NCBI GenBank assembly: GCA_017506865.1
Contig: JAFCMP010000524.1
Span: forward strand, 620,001-684,000
Direction of reading: 5' to 3'
DNA: 64,000 bases
Origin: Tribonema minus
Taxonomy: Eukaryota; Sar; Xanthophyceae; Tribonematales; Tribonemataceae
Below are positions 46,018 to 57,235 of this stretch, one piece after another; within the stretch, counting starts at the first letter, position 1, and every line of letters starts with the position of its first letter. Below the pieces are notes generated by a model. It saw only the letters and a program-made list of their open reading frames with translations. It searched no databases and was not told the DNA's origin. Made by a program: the position numbers and the translations under genes.

Positions 46018-49000
46018 ATGGCAAGTGCAGCAATGCTCAAGCGGAGCATGCAGGCCTGTGGCGTGGCTGCAGGTGCTGGCGCTGCATGCCTGGTGTTGCG
46101 CCGCACACCCGACGACAGACCTGACCACAATCAGGAGCCCACGACACACGGATTGCTATTGCGTAGAGGTAGCAGCGGTGTGAATGATGGTCCTGGTATT
46201 GCCTCGATGCTGCAGGCACGGGCTGCGAGCTTCGCATTGCTATCTGTACTGCACGCCTCAGCTGCGGCAGCACCAGCATCATCAGAACCGCCACACCCCA
46301 GCAGCGAAGTCGAACACGCCGCAGTAGAAACCAAGCAGCAGGACGAGGAGCCGGAGCAGAAAGGCGAAGGCGGTGCAGCGCCGAAGGGAGAGGAGGACTG
46401 GTGCAGTCCGTACCCGGAGGAGGACTATTTTGTGGATGAAAACGAGCCAGAGGAGCCCACCACGTGCAGCCTGTGCATCATGATGAAGAATGGACCCTGC
46501 CCCATGACATTCAGGCGTTGGGCCAGGTGAGATCTTCAATAAGCTACAAACTCGTGCTATTTGCCACCTGTCCTGTAGAGATTTTGTCTTCAGCTGAACA
46601 CAATTTCTCTGCCGACAGCAACCGTGTGACGTCCGAGTGTTGAACCTTGCTCATCACATGCGCTGAGCTGGATAAGATTGTCGTAATTTGCAGTGTGTCA
46701 GCTAACTACTGTGATTGTACGTCTTGCAGCTAAGCTTGCGCCATGTCCACCAGCCAGAATGTAGACCTGGCAGGATGGTGCGGCTAAGGCTTTGCCTCAC
46801 TATGTTGCCTTGTTGACAACTACATTCATGCCTGTGCCTGGGTTACAAAGTAGTGCTACTTGAATTTTCATAGAATGAAGGCATGCTCCCAACATATGTT
46901 GTGTTGCACAAGGTAGGATCAGTATCATTATTATGCGGTGTCGGCTGCACTTCGGTGTGAATACTGTGCAGTCACAAATTTGGTTTGGAAGTATCACGTT
47001 GCCCACCCATCCAGGCATTGACATTGACAATTGTATGCATCAGCAGTGCAGGATGCAAATGTGTCAGGTCGGAACCCCAAAAGCTCATGTGCCAGTATTG
47101 CCGTCAGGCTTACACACGTCACCGAACACGAACACTAACGTCAGTTCTAAGGTCATGCAACTGCGGCAGCCAATTTCCCACATGATGCGTCACTGAGCTT
47201 GCCAGTCCTGGCAAATGCATTGGCTGCTGAACCGCTCTATTCATAGCTATAATGGAATGGCTGCAACAACCACTTCCTGCTGTATACCCAGTGTTCAAGG
47301 AGTGCTGCAAAGAAGTGCTGCAAGGAGCGGCTTTAGATGACGATCACTGACCAGCGTTTCTTACCACCCTGCTCAGCACCTCGGTCCTCTTGCTATCCAT
47401 ACTTGATGACGATTATGATCATCATCACACGAGCTGCTGTGACCTGGAGTCGTACTCATGACTGTGACTCGTTACTGCCCCCAGGAAAGATGAATTGGAT
47501 GCCATCGTGGCCCAAGCTGCCATGACTTGGGACTCGTACTCATGACTGCGACTCGTAGCTGCCCCATGAATGGCTGCAGGTGCACAGAGGTGGCTGTCAT
47601 TCACTCAAGAGTTGTACTCATGATTAAGACTCACTGCTGCCCCTTGAATGGCCACAGGTGCACAGAGGTCGCGAAGAAGCGTGGCGAAGGCGATAAGGTG
47701 GCGTGCCGCTGCTCCAACAGTCATGGTGGTCATGACTTAGACTCGTACTCATGATTGCGACTCGTTGCCGCCCCATGAATGGCTGCAGGTGCACGGAAGT
47801 TGCGAAGGAGCGCGGCGAAGACGACAAGGTGGCATGTCGCTGCGCGAACATATTCATGGACCTCTACCGCTGCATGAATGAGAACCCCAACTACTTCATG
47901 ATTGAGAAGGATGGACAGGGCAACGACACAGCTGAAGACGGTGAGTAGCAGGGTATGCATGTATGTAAGCTTGATATGTATGTCATACAAGTGCATATCA
48001 TGAACGAGAACCCAGACGTCTTCATGATTGAGAAGGATGGACAGGGCAACGACACAGCTGAAGACGGTGATGTACGCATGTATAGCTTGGTACATGTATG
48101 TCTGTCATAGCTATTGATGAGCGAAAGGTCATTCAGTGTCCCGGTTTTGCTGATTTCGGTGAGCACACGAGCTCTGAATCCTGAAGATCTATGTCTAGAC
48201 TACCTACATCAAAGCAGTTGTTGCCTTGGCGATGAGGCACACAACGTGTTGTAATTGAAGTTCATGATTGTGCTACACAGAAGTATATTCAATGAAGAAG
48301 TTTGGGTGACGCAGGTGTGCTGCATGCCTTGCGTGCTTGAGGTAAGGGTAAGGGTTAGGGTTAGGTGACATGGTTGTGTATGTACTCTCACACTGCAGGT
48401 ACGTGCATCAAGTAGCCACTTCTGTGTGCTTGTCTCCGCAACGTTCAGCTCTGCTGTGAACACACTCCCACGATCATGGCTCAGCCCAGCTATAGAGCTA
48501 TGCACCTGACACTCACATGTCACGGATGCTACTGCGCTATGATGATAATTGCAAAAGGTCATGCGAAGCGCTGTGATGCCTGTCAAGTGTCACCAGCATG
48601 TGTGTGGCAAAGTGCAAAGTGCCATCCGGGTAATCAGTAGCATATGACCGTAAGCTGAATTCATTGGACTTGCCGAGTCAGAGTCGTTTCTTTTCAAGAG
48701 TCGCACGGTTGTCATCAACGCTCACCCCGCTCCCGCTGTGTCAGCAAGCACAGCTGTATTGTACAGCCATGGAGTTGTGCGTGGGCACAAGGCATGTGCA
48801 CACACAACACCTGCGCCTGTCTGCAGCAGACAGGTCGTTGTGACCTTGCAGCAAAAGCTGGCAGCTGTTGTGTTTTAAGTAGGTAACCACCCTCATTGAT
48901 GGGTGCTGCAGATTGTACAGTGGTATGACATGTGTTGCTGTGATGGCCATGTGCACCGCTATGATTGTGCTGTCAGCCTACTTGATGGTGGCATTTTGAC

Positions 49001-49150
49001 TGCATGCTTACACCCATGCTTCCAACAACACACGTGTCTCTTGCAGGTACACAAGCAGGTGCTGCAGCGCACGCCGCTGAATCCGCCAGCGACTCTCCTA
49101 CAGAAGCCGACGCAGCAGCAGTGGCAGCTGCTGGAGTGGCCACTGCATAG
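46018..49150 (+). CDS. GCK-domain protein, 3 exons
   Basis: Exons: 46018-46526, 47789-47940, 49047-49150; GT-AG introns with matching phases, 765 nt, 254 residues. The N-terminus (MASAAMLKRSMQACG) is basic and Ser/Ala-rich, so it could be an organelle presequence. An acidic Glu/Pro/Ala-rich region follows. The GCK domain spans about residues 150-205: CSLCIMMKNGPCPMTFRRWA from exon 1, then RCTEVAKERGEDDKVACRC and LYRCMNENPNYF from exon 2. Plant GCK domains share the layout C-x2-C..MKGGPC..F..W..CVEEAEK..ED.V.KC......CM..H.DYY. Their biochemical role is not established. Exon 3 adds an Ala/Asp-rich tail ending VATA. Reading past the exon 2 donor would stop after two codons, giving a shorter isoform. 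Confidence 0.85.
47531..47788 (+). repeat. Two upstream copies of the GCK exon 2 acceptor and exon start
   Basis: The unit ACTCATGA-TGCGACTCGT, GCTGCCCCATGAATGGCTGC, AGGTGCAC-GAGGT occurs at 47531-47600 and 47606-47730, and then again at the true exon from 47737. The middle copy is long: after its CACAG|GTGCACAGAGG acceptor it keeps about 70 bp of exon-like, still open coding sequence. Confidence 0.93.
47995..48110 (+). repeat. Downstream copy of the GCK exon 2 3' part and donor
   Basis: CTTCATGATTGAGAAGGATG, then GACAGGGCAACGACACAGCT and GAAGACGGTGA, repeats the real exon end (47896-47944) almost without change. Its donor is GAAGACG|GTGATG. Together with the upstream copies, this exon has been duplicated on both flanks. 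Confidence 0.93.
48342..48366. repeat. Interstitial telomere-like (TTAGGG)n block
   Basis: A short run of AAGGGTTAGGGTTAGG in GCK intron 2. Confidence 0.85.
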
Positions 49151-50582
49151 AGCCAGGGTAACCATGATGACCCTGGCTTTACACTCAGTCCTGGGCCTTG
49201 CAGCTCCGGGGCTGGCACCAGGGTTACCTCAACCCTAATCCTAACCCTAACCCCAGAGCTGCAAAAGCTAGCCGGGGGGTGGGAGTACTTACCGCAGCTG
49301 GAACACATTGTGGAGAAAGATGGGGGGGTATGCAGCGATAGCTGCATTGGCAGCGTGCTGGCACATAGAGCAGGCACTTCTTCAAGTGTCACGTGGCTCA
49401 AGGAATCACACAAAGGATGGAATCACATGCACATGGTTACCAAGTGCACGCTGCCTCTGTCAAGTCTCTTGCTGGTGCTGCCGCTCGCAATGCAGCACTT
49501 TTTCTGTCGGCGCATCAGAGCCCTTTTTGGTTATGTCTCGACTAATACCCTTTGTGTTGCAGAGAACATGCTGTTTTTTCCAGACTGGATCCGTGTCTCA
49601 AATATCACGATCACCAAACATGCCTGCCTTGTTTTGTTGACCTACCATATCCTCTCAGGTGTATGTGGACTGTCACTGTCAGTCAGGTGGTGCAGCTGAC
49701 TGCCGCCGTGCTGCTCTTTAGACAGATTGTTGCACCTGAACCTGAGCTCATGAGCATGAACTGCTTGGTGCTCACAGATATATATCAGGTGCCTCATTGA
49801 TGAACCTGAGCATGATGAAATGACTGCAGTGCACTCAGCTGACAGGGCATATTGGCCCATGAAGTCAATCAATGCATGCATAGTTTACCTGTCCTGACTC
49901 TTTTGATGAGCAGGACACACATTGACCAGCACATAACAATGGGCATGAGGGGGGGCACTATAATGACATGGTAGCACGTATGATGCCACTAAAAAATTGG
50001 GGATACCAAGAGAGGCAAGAAAAGAACATTGATACATACAGAGTGTGGTGCAATTTGTCATTCAAGCCGGGCATATCATTTACAAAACCGCATTTGGACC
50101 ACCACAACAGAACTCAAAGCTAGACCAGCGCGCAGCATACTACCGACTACTCGGGGGCGCAAAAAGCGCCACACACCAGAAGAAACAAGTCAGCTGCTGC
50201 TGCGGGCATGAGCCACTCTGGCCGCTGCCCATAGGCTGCGGCATTGTGCACACCAGCTGAACCGAGCTGGTGAGAATGGCACTGTCCATCGTGTGCACAA
50301 GCAGGAGGAGATGGGGGTCTGCTCCCTCTGCTGAGTGCGCAACTACTGTTGGATGATTCCGTATACTTGAAGTTCGTAGGGGACAGGGGCTTGGCAAAAG
50401 GCTTGCACGCACTTGTTGCGCCAGCTTCACCCTCCAAGACACCACTTCCACTTGTCGGTGCTCTTGTAGTGTGAGCGCTTGTAGTGTGAGCAGCACTGGG
50501 GGTTGGCTTAGGGATACTTGCGTGACCCCGCTCGTCAGCTGTTGACGGCCTGGCCTAGGGGATACTTGCGTGACCCTGCTCA
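49151..50582. other. Region between the convergent GCK and Popeye genes
   Basis: It must hold the 3' untranslated parts of both genes. A telomere-like CCCTAA block lies at 49229-49255. Directly after it (49257-49325, plus strand) is an exon-like stretch: a CCCCAG acceptor, an open frame including LAGGWEYLPQLEHIVEKDGG, and a GTATGC donor. Near 50508-50590 GGGATACTTGCGTGACCC-GCTC-TCAGCTGTT occurs twice, the second copy overlapping the Popeye stop codon. Nothing else is supported. Confidence 0.55.
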
Positions 50583-53500
50583 TCAGCTGTTTACAGTAGA
50601 CGCGCTGCCCATGGTGCTAGGCCGCGAGCGCAAGCTAGGTGCGCACGCGCTGGCGCTGACCTTCATGGCCCCCTGCTGCCCCCCGCCCCCCATCACCAAG
50701 TTCGAGTTGGAGTTGAGGTTCGAGTACTTTCGCGTGAGCAACCGCGCGGGCATTACCCCCCCGTGCGACCCCCCTTCTTGCGTCCCCATTTCATACTGTT
50801 CGTACGTCCAACCCAGCTTTGCTAGCGCTAGCAGATGCTTAGTAGCGTCAATGTTGGACTGGCTTCGGAAGCGGCGCAGGCGCGCTCTGCCCTCTTCGTT
50901 GAGTCTGCCATTCTTGAGCTCCTGGTGAAGGAGGTCTTCGTAGGCGGCGAATGCGGAAGTGATGGCCTTGCGTTGGTATCCCGTGGTGTAGTCTGAGCGT
51001 GTCCAGCCAAGGTCCAGAAGCATCTCCTCATGTTCCTCTGTCATACGGGAGAGTGGGCGAAGAATAGAACAAAAATGTTTGAGCATGTGCAAGCGTGTTG
51101 CGCTTACTGACTCATGTGCAAGCGTGTTGCGGCTGGCACCAGAGTTGAGTCGCCAATGGCAAGGCACACGTGGCCTGTGATGTACTACATGTGGACCAAG
51201 GTTATTGCTAATAAGAGCATGTACTGCGTTCACTGTATATCAACATCAAGACAACGTTGCGGCTCATGACTCATGACAACTCATGTTGCCATGGATCCAT
51301 GACACACACAACCGCCGGTTTCTGCAGTGTCACGCCTGGCCTCGCCCCCCCCCCCCCCCCCCCTTCCCCCTGTGGGAGTAACCCATACATACATGCGCAC
51401 ACAAACTCTGCAGCGTGCGGTGGCTAGCAGTATGACCCTTCCTGCTGTGCAGGATGCACTGCGCGCAGAGTACGACGCACAGCAAGCTCAGCGGCAGCGC
51501 ACGATAGACGGCTCACAGATGTACGCTGTGATGTGCGGGAGTGGATCTAATGACATCACAAGTGCACTGCACGCCTGATCTCGTCAACAGCCCGCCTTTC
51601 CCCCATGAGAGTAAGCGATGCATGCACACACACACACACACGTCTGCAGCATTGCAGGCATGAGACTTATAACAATCAGCCATCACAAGTGCGCTGCACG
51701 TGCTGCTGACCTGTGGTGATGCCGTGCGCTTCTCTGTAGTGCTGCAGCTTGTTCTTTTCACAGGGCAGCACCTCACCGCCACCCAGCGCCGTCAGTAGCA
51801 GCTGCCGATACCTGCATGAAACAAAGTGTCGGCGAACATATCCCAGTAAGATCCTTTGTTTATGTCCAGCCCACAGCCATATGATCGAATTAAATTGCTT
51901 TGCTCATGTCCAGTCCACAGCTACATGATGAAATAGAGGGCTCTCAAATAGAGGTTTAGCGAATAGAGGCCCCTCATGTGTTCCAGATTAGTGAAAGCAA
52001 CCTGTTGTGTAAATGAAGGCGTGTGCAGTACTTAGCCTCAAGTGGCTGAACTAACCCTAACCCTAACCCTAATGGCCCCAGCTGCACAGCATCAGATCTG
52101 TTAAAAATGGTTGACCAGCAGAACCTGCACTTCTGCTGGAGCTCAAGAGCAAAGCTGCAGGCACACCGCACTTGCAACTGCAAGCTCCTTGAAACCATTC
52201 CCCTGCACCAACAACACGCAAATGCATCACTTCCCCATGCTGCCCCCCCTGGTGCAGTGAGAAGTGTCAAAGGCAAAACTTCATGAACAGAATGCATAAT
52301 GCATGAAAATGTACACATGCACACACAATCATTACTGCACACCACCAACACTTGCCTGATATGTGGGTCCCTACTCTGATCCAGCTTGCGTGTCAGGTCA
52401 GCGCTAATGGTGACCTTTTGCACCCTAAAAAGTGTTCATAGCTTCATGAATATGTACATGTACGCATACAAGCACAATTGGCACATTGCCGGCACTTGCC
52501 TGATGTGCGGATCCCTGCTCTGGTCCAGCTTGCGGGTGAGATCCGCGCTGATGGTGACCTGCATGGCATTGCCCTCCAAGGGATGCGTCTTGAGGTAGGC
52601 GCGCAGCAGGTGGAAGTCCCACGCAAACACGCGGCACTCTGTTGTTGTGCGCACTGATTGCGCAGGCGACAAAGACGACAAGGGGGCAGCGGTCGATGGT
52701 GATGTTAATCATGAATCACATTGATTATTGATCACTGGCGCAGCAGATTGAAGTCTCAATGTTGATGATTCAACATAGGCGCAGCAGGTGGAAGTCCCAG
52801 GCAAACACGCGGCACTCTGTCGTCGTGCGGACTGGTTGTGCAGAGGACCAGGACGACAAGGAGGCAGCAGGTCAACCAATGTGATGGTGATGTTGATCAT
52901 CAATCACAGGCGCAGAAGGTGAAAGTCTCACGAAAACACGTGGCACTGCGTCGTCGTTGGGCCCGATTGTGTGGACGACATGGGGGCGCAGTAGGTTGAC
53001 GGTGATCAACAGTCACAGTGCTGATTACTACAGTACATGCATGGACAGAATTGGGCGCAGCACGTCAATGTTCATCATTAATTACTGGATGATTGGAGCT
53101 CATGACGCTGCTGATTACGCAAAGTAGCGGGGTCTGCATAGGGGGTAAAACAGTAGCATTGGCGGCACTTTAAAACCGAGGCAAGTGTTCTGCAATGCAG
53201 AGCCTTGCCGCCACACCCGGAACTGCGTGCTGCAGTGTAGCTTAGGGTTAGGGTTAGGGTTAGCGCTGCCCAGCAATCAGCAGCTGCACGACCAACTAGA
53301 CCAACACAGGCCACCATGCCGCAGACGAGCGATCAGCAGCTATGAAGCGTTCATGCAGCTTCAATGTTGAAGTTGAAGTGGGGGGTTGTACAGACAGCAT
53401 CCCCAGTCTCACCGTATACTAGTTCATGTGCAGAGCTACAAACTTTGCTCACTTCTCCACAGCACTTTCAGGCTTGTGTGAGCACATGTGGAGTTTTGCC

Positions 53501-56500
53501 ATCAGCAAAAGCTTCAATCACAAGAGCGCTCACGCCGCTTTGGGTACTGCACAGGGCACAATGCTTGTGTCAACGTTACTGTCTGTTCAACGCCACTTCA
53601 TAGCGCAGAGCTATCACTCTTGTCTCCTACTAGCAGAACACACTTGTGTCAACGCTACTGTCTGTTCAACGCCACTTCATAGCGCAGAGCTATCACTCTT
53701 GTCCCCTCCTAGCAGAACACACACTTTCACTGTTCTATTTCCTGCAGTGCTGCTGATGCACAGAGACTCTCCCCACTTCAAGCACGGTCCACCAAAAAGA
53801 GCTTTCTGGGATTTATTGAAGTTGCACTCTTGAGCAGCTAGCTCACCAGTGGACCTACCTACTGATACACAGGCCATCCTTGTTTTAGTTTAAACCAGCG
53901 TTTCGCCCAAGATGCGTGTTTTACACAGGCTGCACCAACACTGAAGGGCTTCTTGAAGTTAAGCTCTTGAGCTCACCCGTCGTGCTACTGATGCACAGGC
54001 TCGCCTCGCTCTCCTACTGCCTTTGAGTGCATATATTGAAGATGCTCACCTGTAGTGCTACTGATGCACCTCTCCTCACTCTCCTCCTGCACTTGAAGTT
54101 TCCTCATATATTGAAGATGTGCTTTTGACAGGCACTCTTGAGCTCACCTGTAGTGCTGCTGATGCACAAACTCTCCTCGCTCTCCTCCTGCTCGTCCTCC
54201 TGCGCAGCCTCCCCCGCCGCCACCGCCGCCACCCCCTGCTGCTGACCCCCCTTCCCAACCTCAACACCCCCCTTCCCAGCTTGAACACCCCCCTGCCCCT
54301 CCCCGTGCGGCGCCGCCACCGCCACCACGCGGCCATCGGGATCAATCTCCCAGTGCTCAGGGTCCAATTCCGCGGCGAGAGCTGCGAGCAGGGAGTTGAG
54401 CACTGCCCTCTCGTTGTCGCGGTCGCGCTCGTGGTCGTGGACCGTGTTGAGGAAGCGCAGGAAAGCCATTGAGCCCACAAATTGATGACGGGTGAGGGAG
54501 CCGATGGGGTCGCCGTCGTGGTCCGTCACGCCGACCGTGCCGTCTGTGATGAGATACAGCTGGAGGGGCAGCGGAGGGGGGGGGGGGTCAATGTGAGCCT
54601 GGTGCTGTGTTGAACATGCAGGCGCAAGGGGGGGGGGGGGCGACGTTGGATATATATGTGCATGGCGCTGTGTTGAACAACCGCAGTTGATGACTGAAGC
54701 CTAGACGAGCACGCGAGGGAGCTGATGGGGTCGCCGTCATGGTCCGTCACGCCGACTGTGCCGTCCGTAATGAGGTACAGCTGGTGAAGCGAGTAAACGG
54801 GGGGGGGGGGGGGGGAGAGGGGGAAGGGGGTTGAATAAGTATGTGGTTGGCGCCTAGAAGAGCACCATGTGATTCGTAATATTCCACTGCCGTCGTGGTC
54901 CGTCACGCCGACTGTGCCGTCAGTGATGAGGTACGGCTGACGGCGCAAGGGCGGGGGGAGAATTTGGATATATCTATGAGCTTGGCGCTGTTTGAACAAC
55001 CGCAGTTGATGACTGATGCCTAGTAGAGCACATGTGAGTCGCTGCATTCAGCTGTGATTGGTTGATAGTTTGTTACATCACCCTGTGGGTCATCATGTCC
55101 AATGTGCCACAGTGATAAGGCCCTGCTCAGGGGTCAGCTAGGGTTAGGGCTAGGCTAGCCCTGAGCTAGCTGTTGCTGTGGTATCGTGCTGTGTTGGAAT
55201 GCTTCAATGGACTGTTGCATTTGTCATCTCCGTGTGCAATCTTTTACCAACACTCCATGATAACAGCCATCATGATGGTGCTGAGGGCAAGCTGGATGGC
55301 AACGACTGGGGGGTGCAGAGATGACTGTGGCGGGCAAGCTGAATTGGCCCGCACCATGATGGCATGCTGCATGATGAGGCTTTCGGAAGCTGCGGACAGC
55401 GTCACTTGACAATAGCCATGTACTTCTTCCAAATTCATGGAGCAAGTTTATAGAGCATCCCAGTGGGACCGTGTGGGTTGCCTGCCTGCCCAAACCTTGA
55501 CGCGCAGCTGTGCACAGCAATGGCAGCCTGACATACTGGTACAGAGTGCACCAACTGCCACCATCCACATTGCCGCCTTAGGGTTAAACATGCTGTTGTG
55601 TAAGGTGGCACGCCTCTGGTGAAGTACTTCAACTCTCAAGTACAAGCAACAAAATGGCGAACACTCACCTTATCGAGGGGTTGGCCACAAGCGGCAATGG
55701 TGGTGCCAGCTGGCAGTATCTGCTGCTCCGCCAGCCTCATGACATGCATCAGCTCCACTGCACTCAGCCCTGGAGTTCACACAATCAACAGCGAGCAGTG
55801 TGTTGCTGAGTGCACAACATGTATGCATTGCCCCAATGCCACCGTCTCAATTGCATACTTTGACCTGATGTGATAGTGCGTTACAGCTGTCAGCGTGACA
55901 TGCATGCATATATAGAAGTACATAGCGTCCAGCTGCTTACAGCCAATAGTTGCACTGAACTATGCTTCAGAATAAGGTCCGGTAAAACATTCATGCCACT
56001 CAGGCAGCAGCACAGCGCCGGCACATGGTACGAGCTTCGTGGATCAGATTATTCTGCAATAGGTTGTCAGAAACAATCATGGGGGCGGACTCGCGCAGCA
56101 CAGGGGCCAAATGATTCCGCAGCGATGCACTGAACTCATGCAGCAGCTGTGAAGGGCCGCTAAATCCTCACAGCCGTCAGTCTACAAGACATACTTTGCG
56201 CAAGTTCTGAGTGCCAGGATAGATGCGCTGAGCTTTCGCGTGTGTCTACAAGCTCTGGCAGCAGACACCGCGCCTCTGCTCACCTACATAGTTTGCAGAA
56301 CATCTCCTTTGACGTGTGACCACAAGTTACCGAGCCTGCGCCTTTGCTCACCTACATAGTTTACAGAACATCTCCTCATACACCGCCCTCTCCTCCGCAT
56401 CACAACTCTCATACACTAAACCTGATCCTATCCTAACTACGACCGCACCCTTGCTGTGGCAGAAGGGGCACTTTTGCTCAAGCAGCACAATGTAACAGTC

Positions 56501-57235
56501 CAGACTGCAGTCTCACTCACCTAATTTGCAGAACATTTCCTCGTACACCGCCCTCTCCTCCGCATCATCCAGGTGGTCCGCCTTGCGCCTCTCGCTTATT
56601 AGCGCCGCTATCATGCCGCCGTTGATCAGCAGGAACAGCGTGTTCCAGGAGATGGGGATCCACAGCGGCTGCGGGCGGTAGTACTGGAACAGCACGCTGA
56701 GCACGATGCCTCCCGCACTGAACACGCGCAGCATCATCACGTCGCTCTCCATGTAGCCCAGCGCCAGCATGAGGAAGCTGCCGTGGCCGCAGATATTACT
56801 GAAGTTGGTCGTGAGGGAGAGAGGCGGCAGCGTGGACAGCGCCAGCGGCAGAGTGAGCACCCTCTCCTTCACCATGGCTGCGGAGAGGGAGTTGGCGCGC
56901 GGCTTCAACGGCGCCGTCAGCCGGGCCCACCAGGTGTGATCCCTGCGGTTCCGTCCGTGCTCGAACGCCGGGCTTATGGGATCCACTGCAGGAGATGCTT
57001 TGCGGCTGCTTGCGGCATCGTGTCTCATTCCTGGCGCCGGCCTGTTGCTACCGTTGCTGTTGACCCCTGGTGACGGTGACGTCTTGGCCGCATTCGCGTG
57101 AGGAGTGGGAGCAGTTGGCGGTGGCCTGTTGTGAGATGGGGGCCTAGGCGTCGGCGTCACAGTAATAGATCGAGCTCTGCTGCCGGAAGCTATGCGGCCG
57201 CTCCGCCTCACTCCGCAGCACGCCAGCCGGTGCAT
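50583..57235 (-). CDS. Popeye-domain (POPDC-like) membrane protein, 6 exons
   Basis: Exons: 56521-57235, 55669-55769, 54148-54559, 52500-52638, 51711-51811, 50583-51037; phases agree, 1,923 nt, 640 residues. A basic, Pro/Ser-rich N-terminus precedes three membrane helices (about residues 148-163, 170-186 and 193-213), then the Popeye beta-roll. Visible family marks are SWNTLFLLING (third helix), EERAVYEEMF, LYLITDGTVGV, HQFVGSMAF and CRVFAWDFHLLRAYL ending ADLTRKL. POPDC proteins bind cAMP at a DSPE motif; here the equivalent is GSMA, so ordinary cAMP binding is doubtful. A Gly/Gln/Glu-rich insert of about 85 residues splits the domain. Two related helical modules follow. Exon 4 ends in a GC donor (CAG|GCAAGT). 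The open frame continues upstream to a GTG at 57265, so a 5' exon is possible. Confidence 0.88.
52340..52430 (-). repeat. Copy of the Popeye exon 4 3' part and GC donor
   Basis: CCTGATATGTGGGTCCCTAC, CTGATCCAGCTTGCGTG and GTCAGCGCTAATGGTGACC match the real exon end (52497-52562) with codon-like substitutions. The encoded VTISADLTRKLDQSRDPHI is preserved in the copy. The GC donor CAG|GCAAGT is also conserved. Confidence 0.93.
52730..53060 (-). repeat. Copies of the Popeye exon 4 acceptor and exon start
   Basis: GGCGCAGCAGGTGGAAGTCCC, CAAACACGCGGCACTCTGT and CGTCGTGCG occur at 52773-52850, and more decayed at 52905-52985, with fragments near 52735 and 53053. The spacers share GTTGATCATCAATCACAGG. 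The exon text includes CRVFAWDFHLL, still readable in the nearest copy. Confidence 0.92.
53564..53721. repeat. 79-bp tandem duplication in Popeye intron 3
   Basis: CTTGTGTCAACG-TACTGTCTGTTC through CCTAGCAGAACACA occurs twice in direct succession, with only a few differences. Confidence 0.95.
53842..54110 (-). repeat. Three downstream copies of the Popeye exon 3 donor
   Basis: GAGCTCACCTGTAGTGCTGC plus TGATGCAC and CTCTCCTC-CTCTCCT from the real exon end (54140-54190) recur at about 54049-54110, 53972-54030 and 53842-53880. Decay increases with distance. The first two keep a minus-strand ACAG|GTGAGC or ACGG|GTGAGC donor. Confidence 0.92.
54565..54960 (-). repeat. Poly-C tracts and two copies of the Popeye exon 3 acceptor and exon start
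   Basis: GGTCCGTCACGCCGACTGTG, CCGTC-GT-ATGAGGTAC-GCTG from the real exon start (54505-54562) recurs at 54716-54785 and 54886-54945. Each copy is followed by a long plus-strand G run (54572-54587, 54628-54640, 54798-54815, 54950-54960), which on the minus strand is poly-C placed as a polypyrimidine tract. Confidence 0.92.

Larger units (their letters stand above)
15060..55155. repeat. Further short telomere-like blocks, listed together
   Basis: Besides the blocks listed singly, short CCCTAA or TTAGGG runs (two to five units, often imperfect) occur at about 15064-15085, 15973-15990, 16025-16041, 16282-16306, 17530-17543, 23258-23283, 23988-24019, 34523-34540, 38110-38130, 49229-49255, 52050-52074, 53242-53265 and 55138-55155. 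Most are intronic and both orientations occur. The span given here is the outer limit only. Confidence 0.85.
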
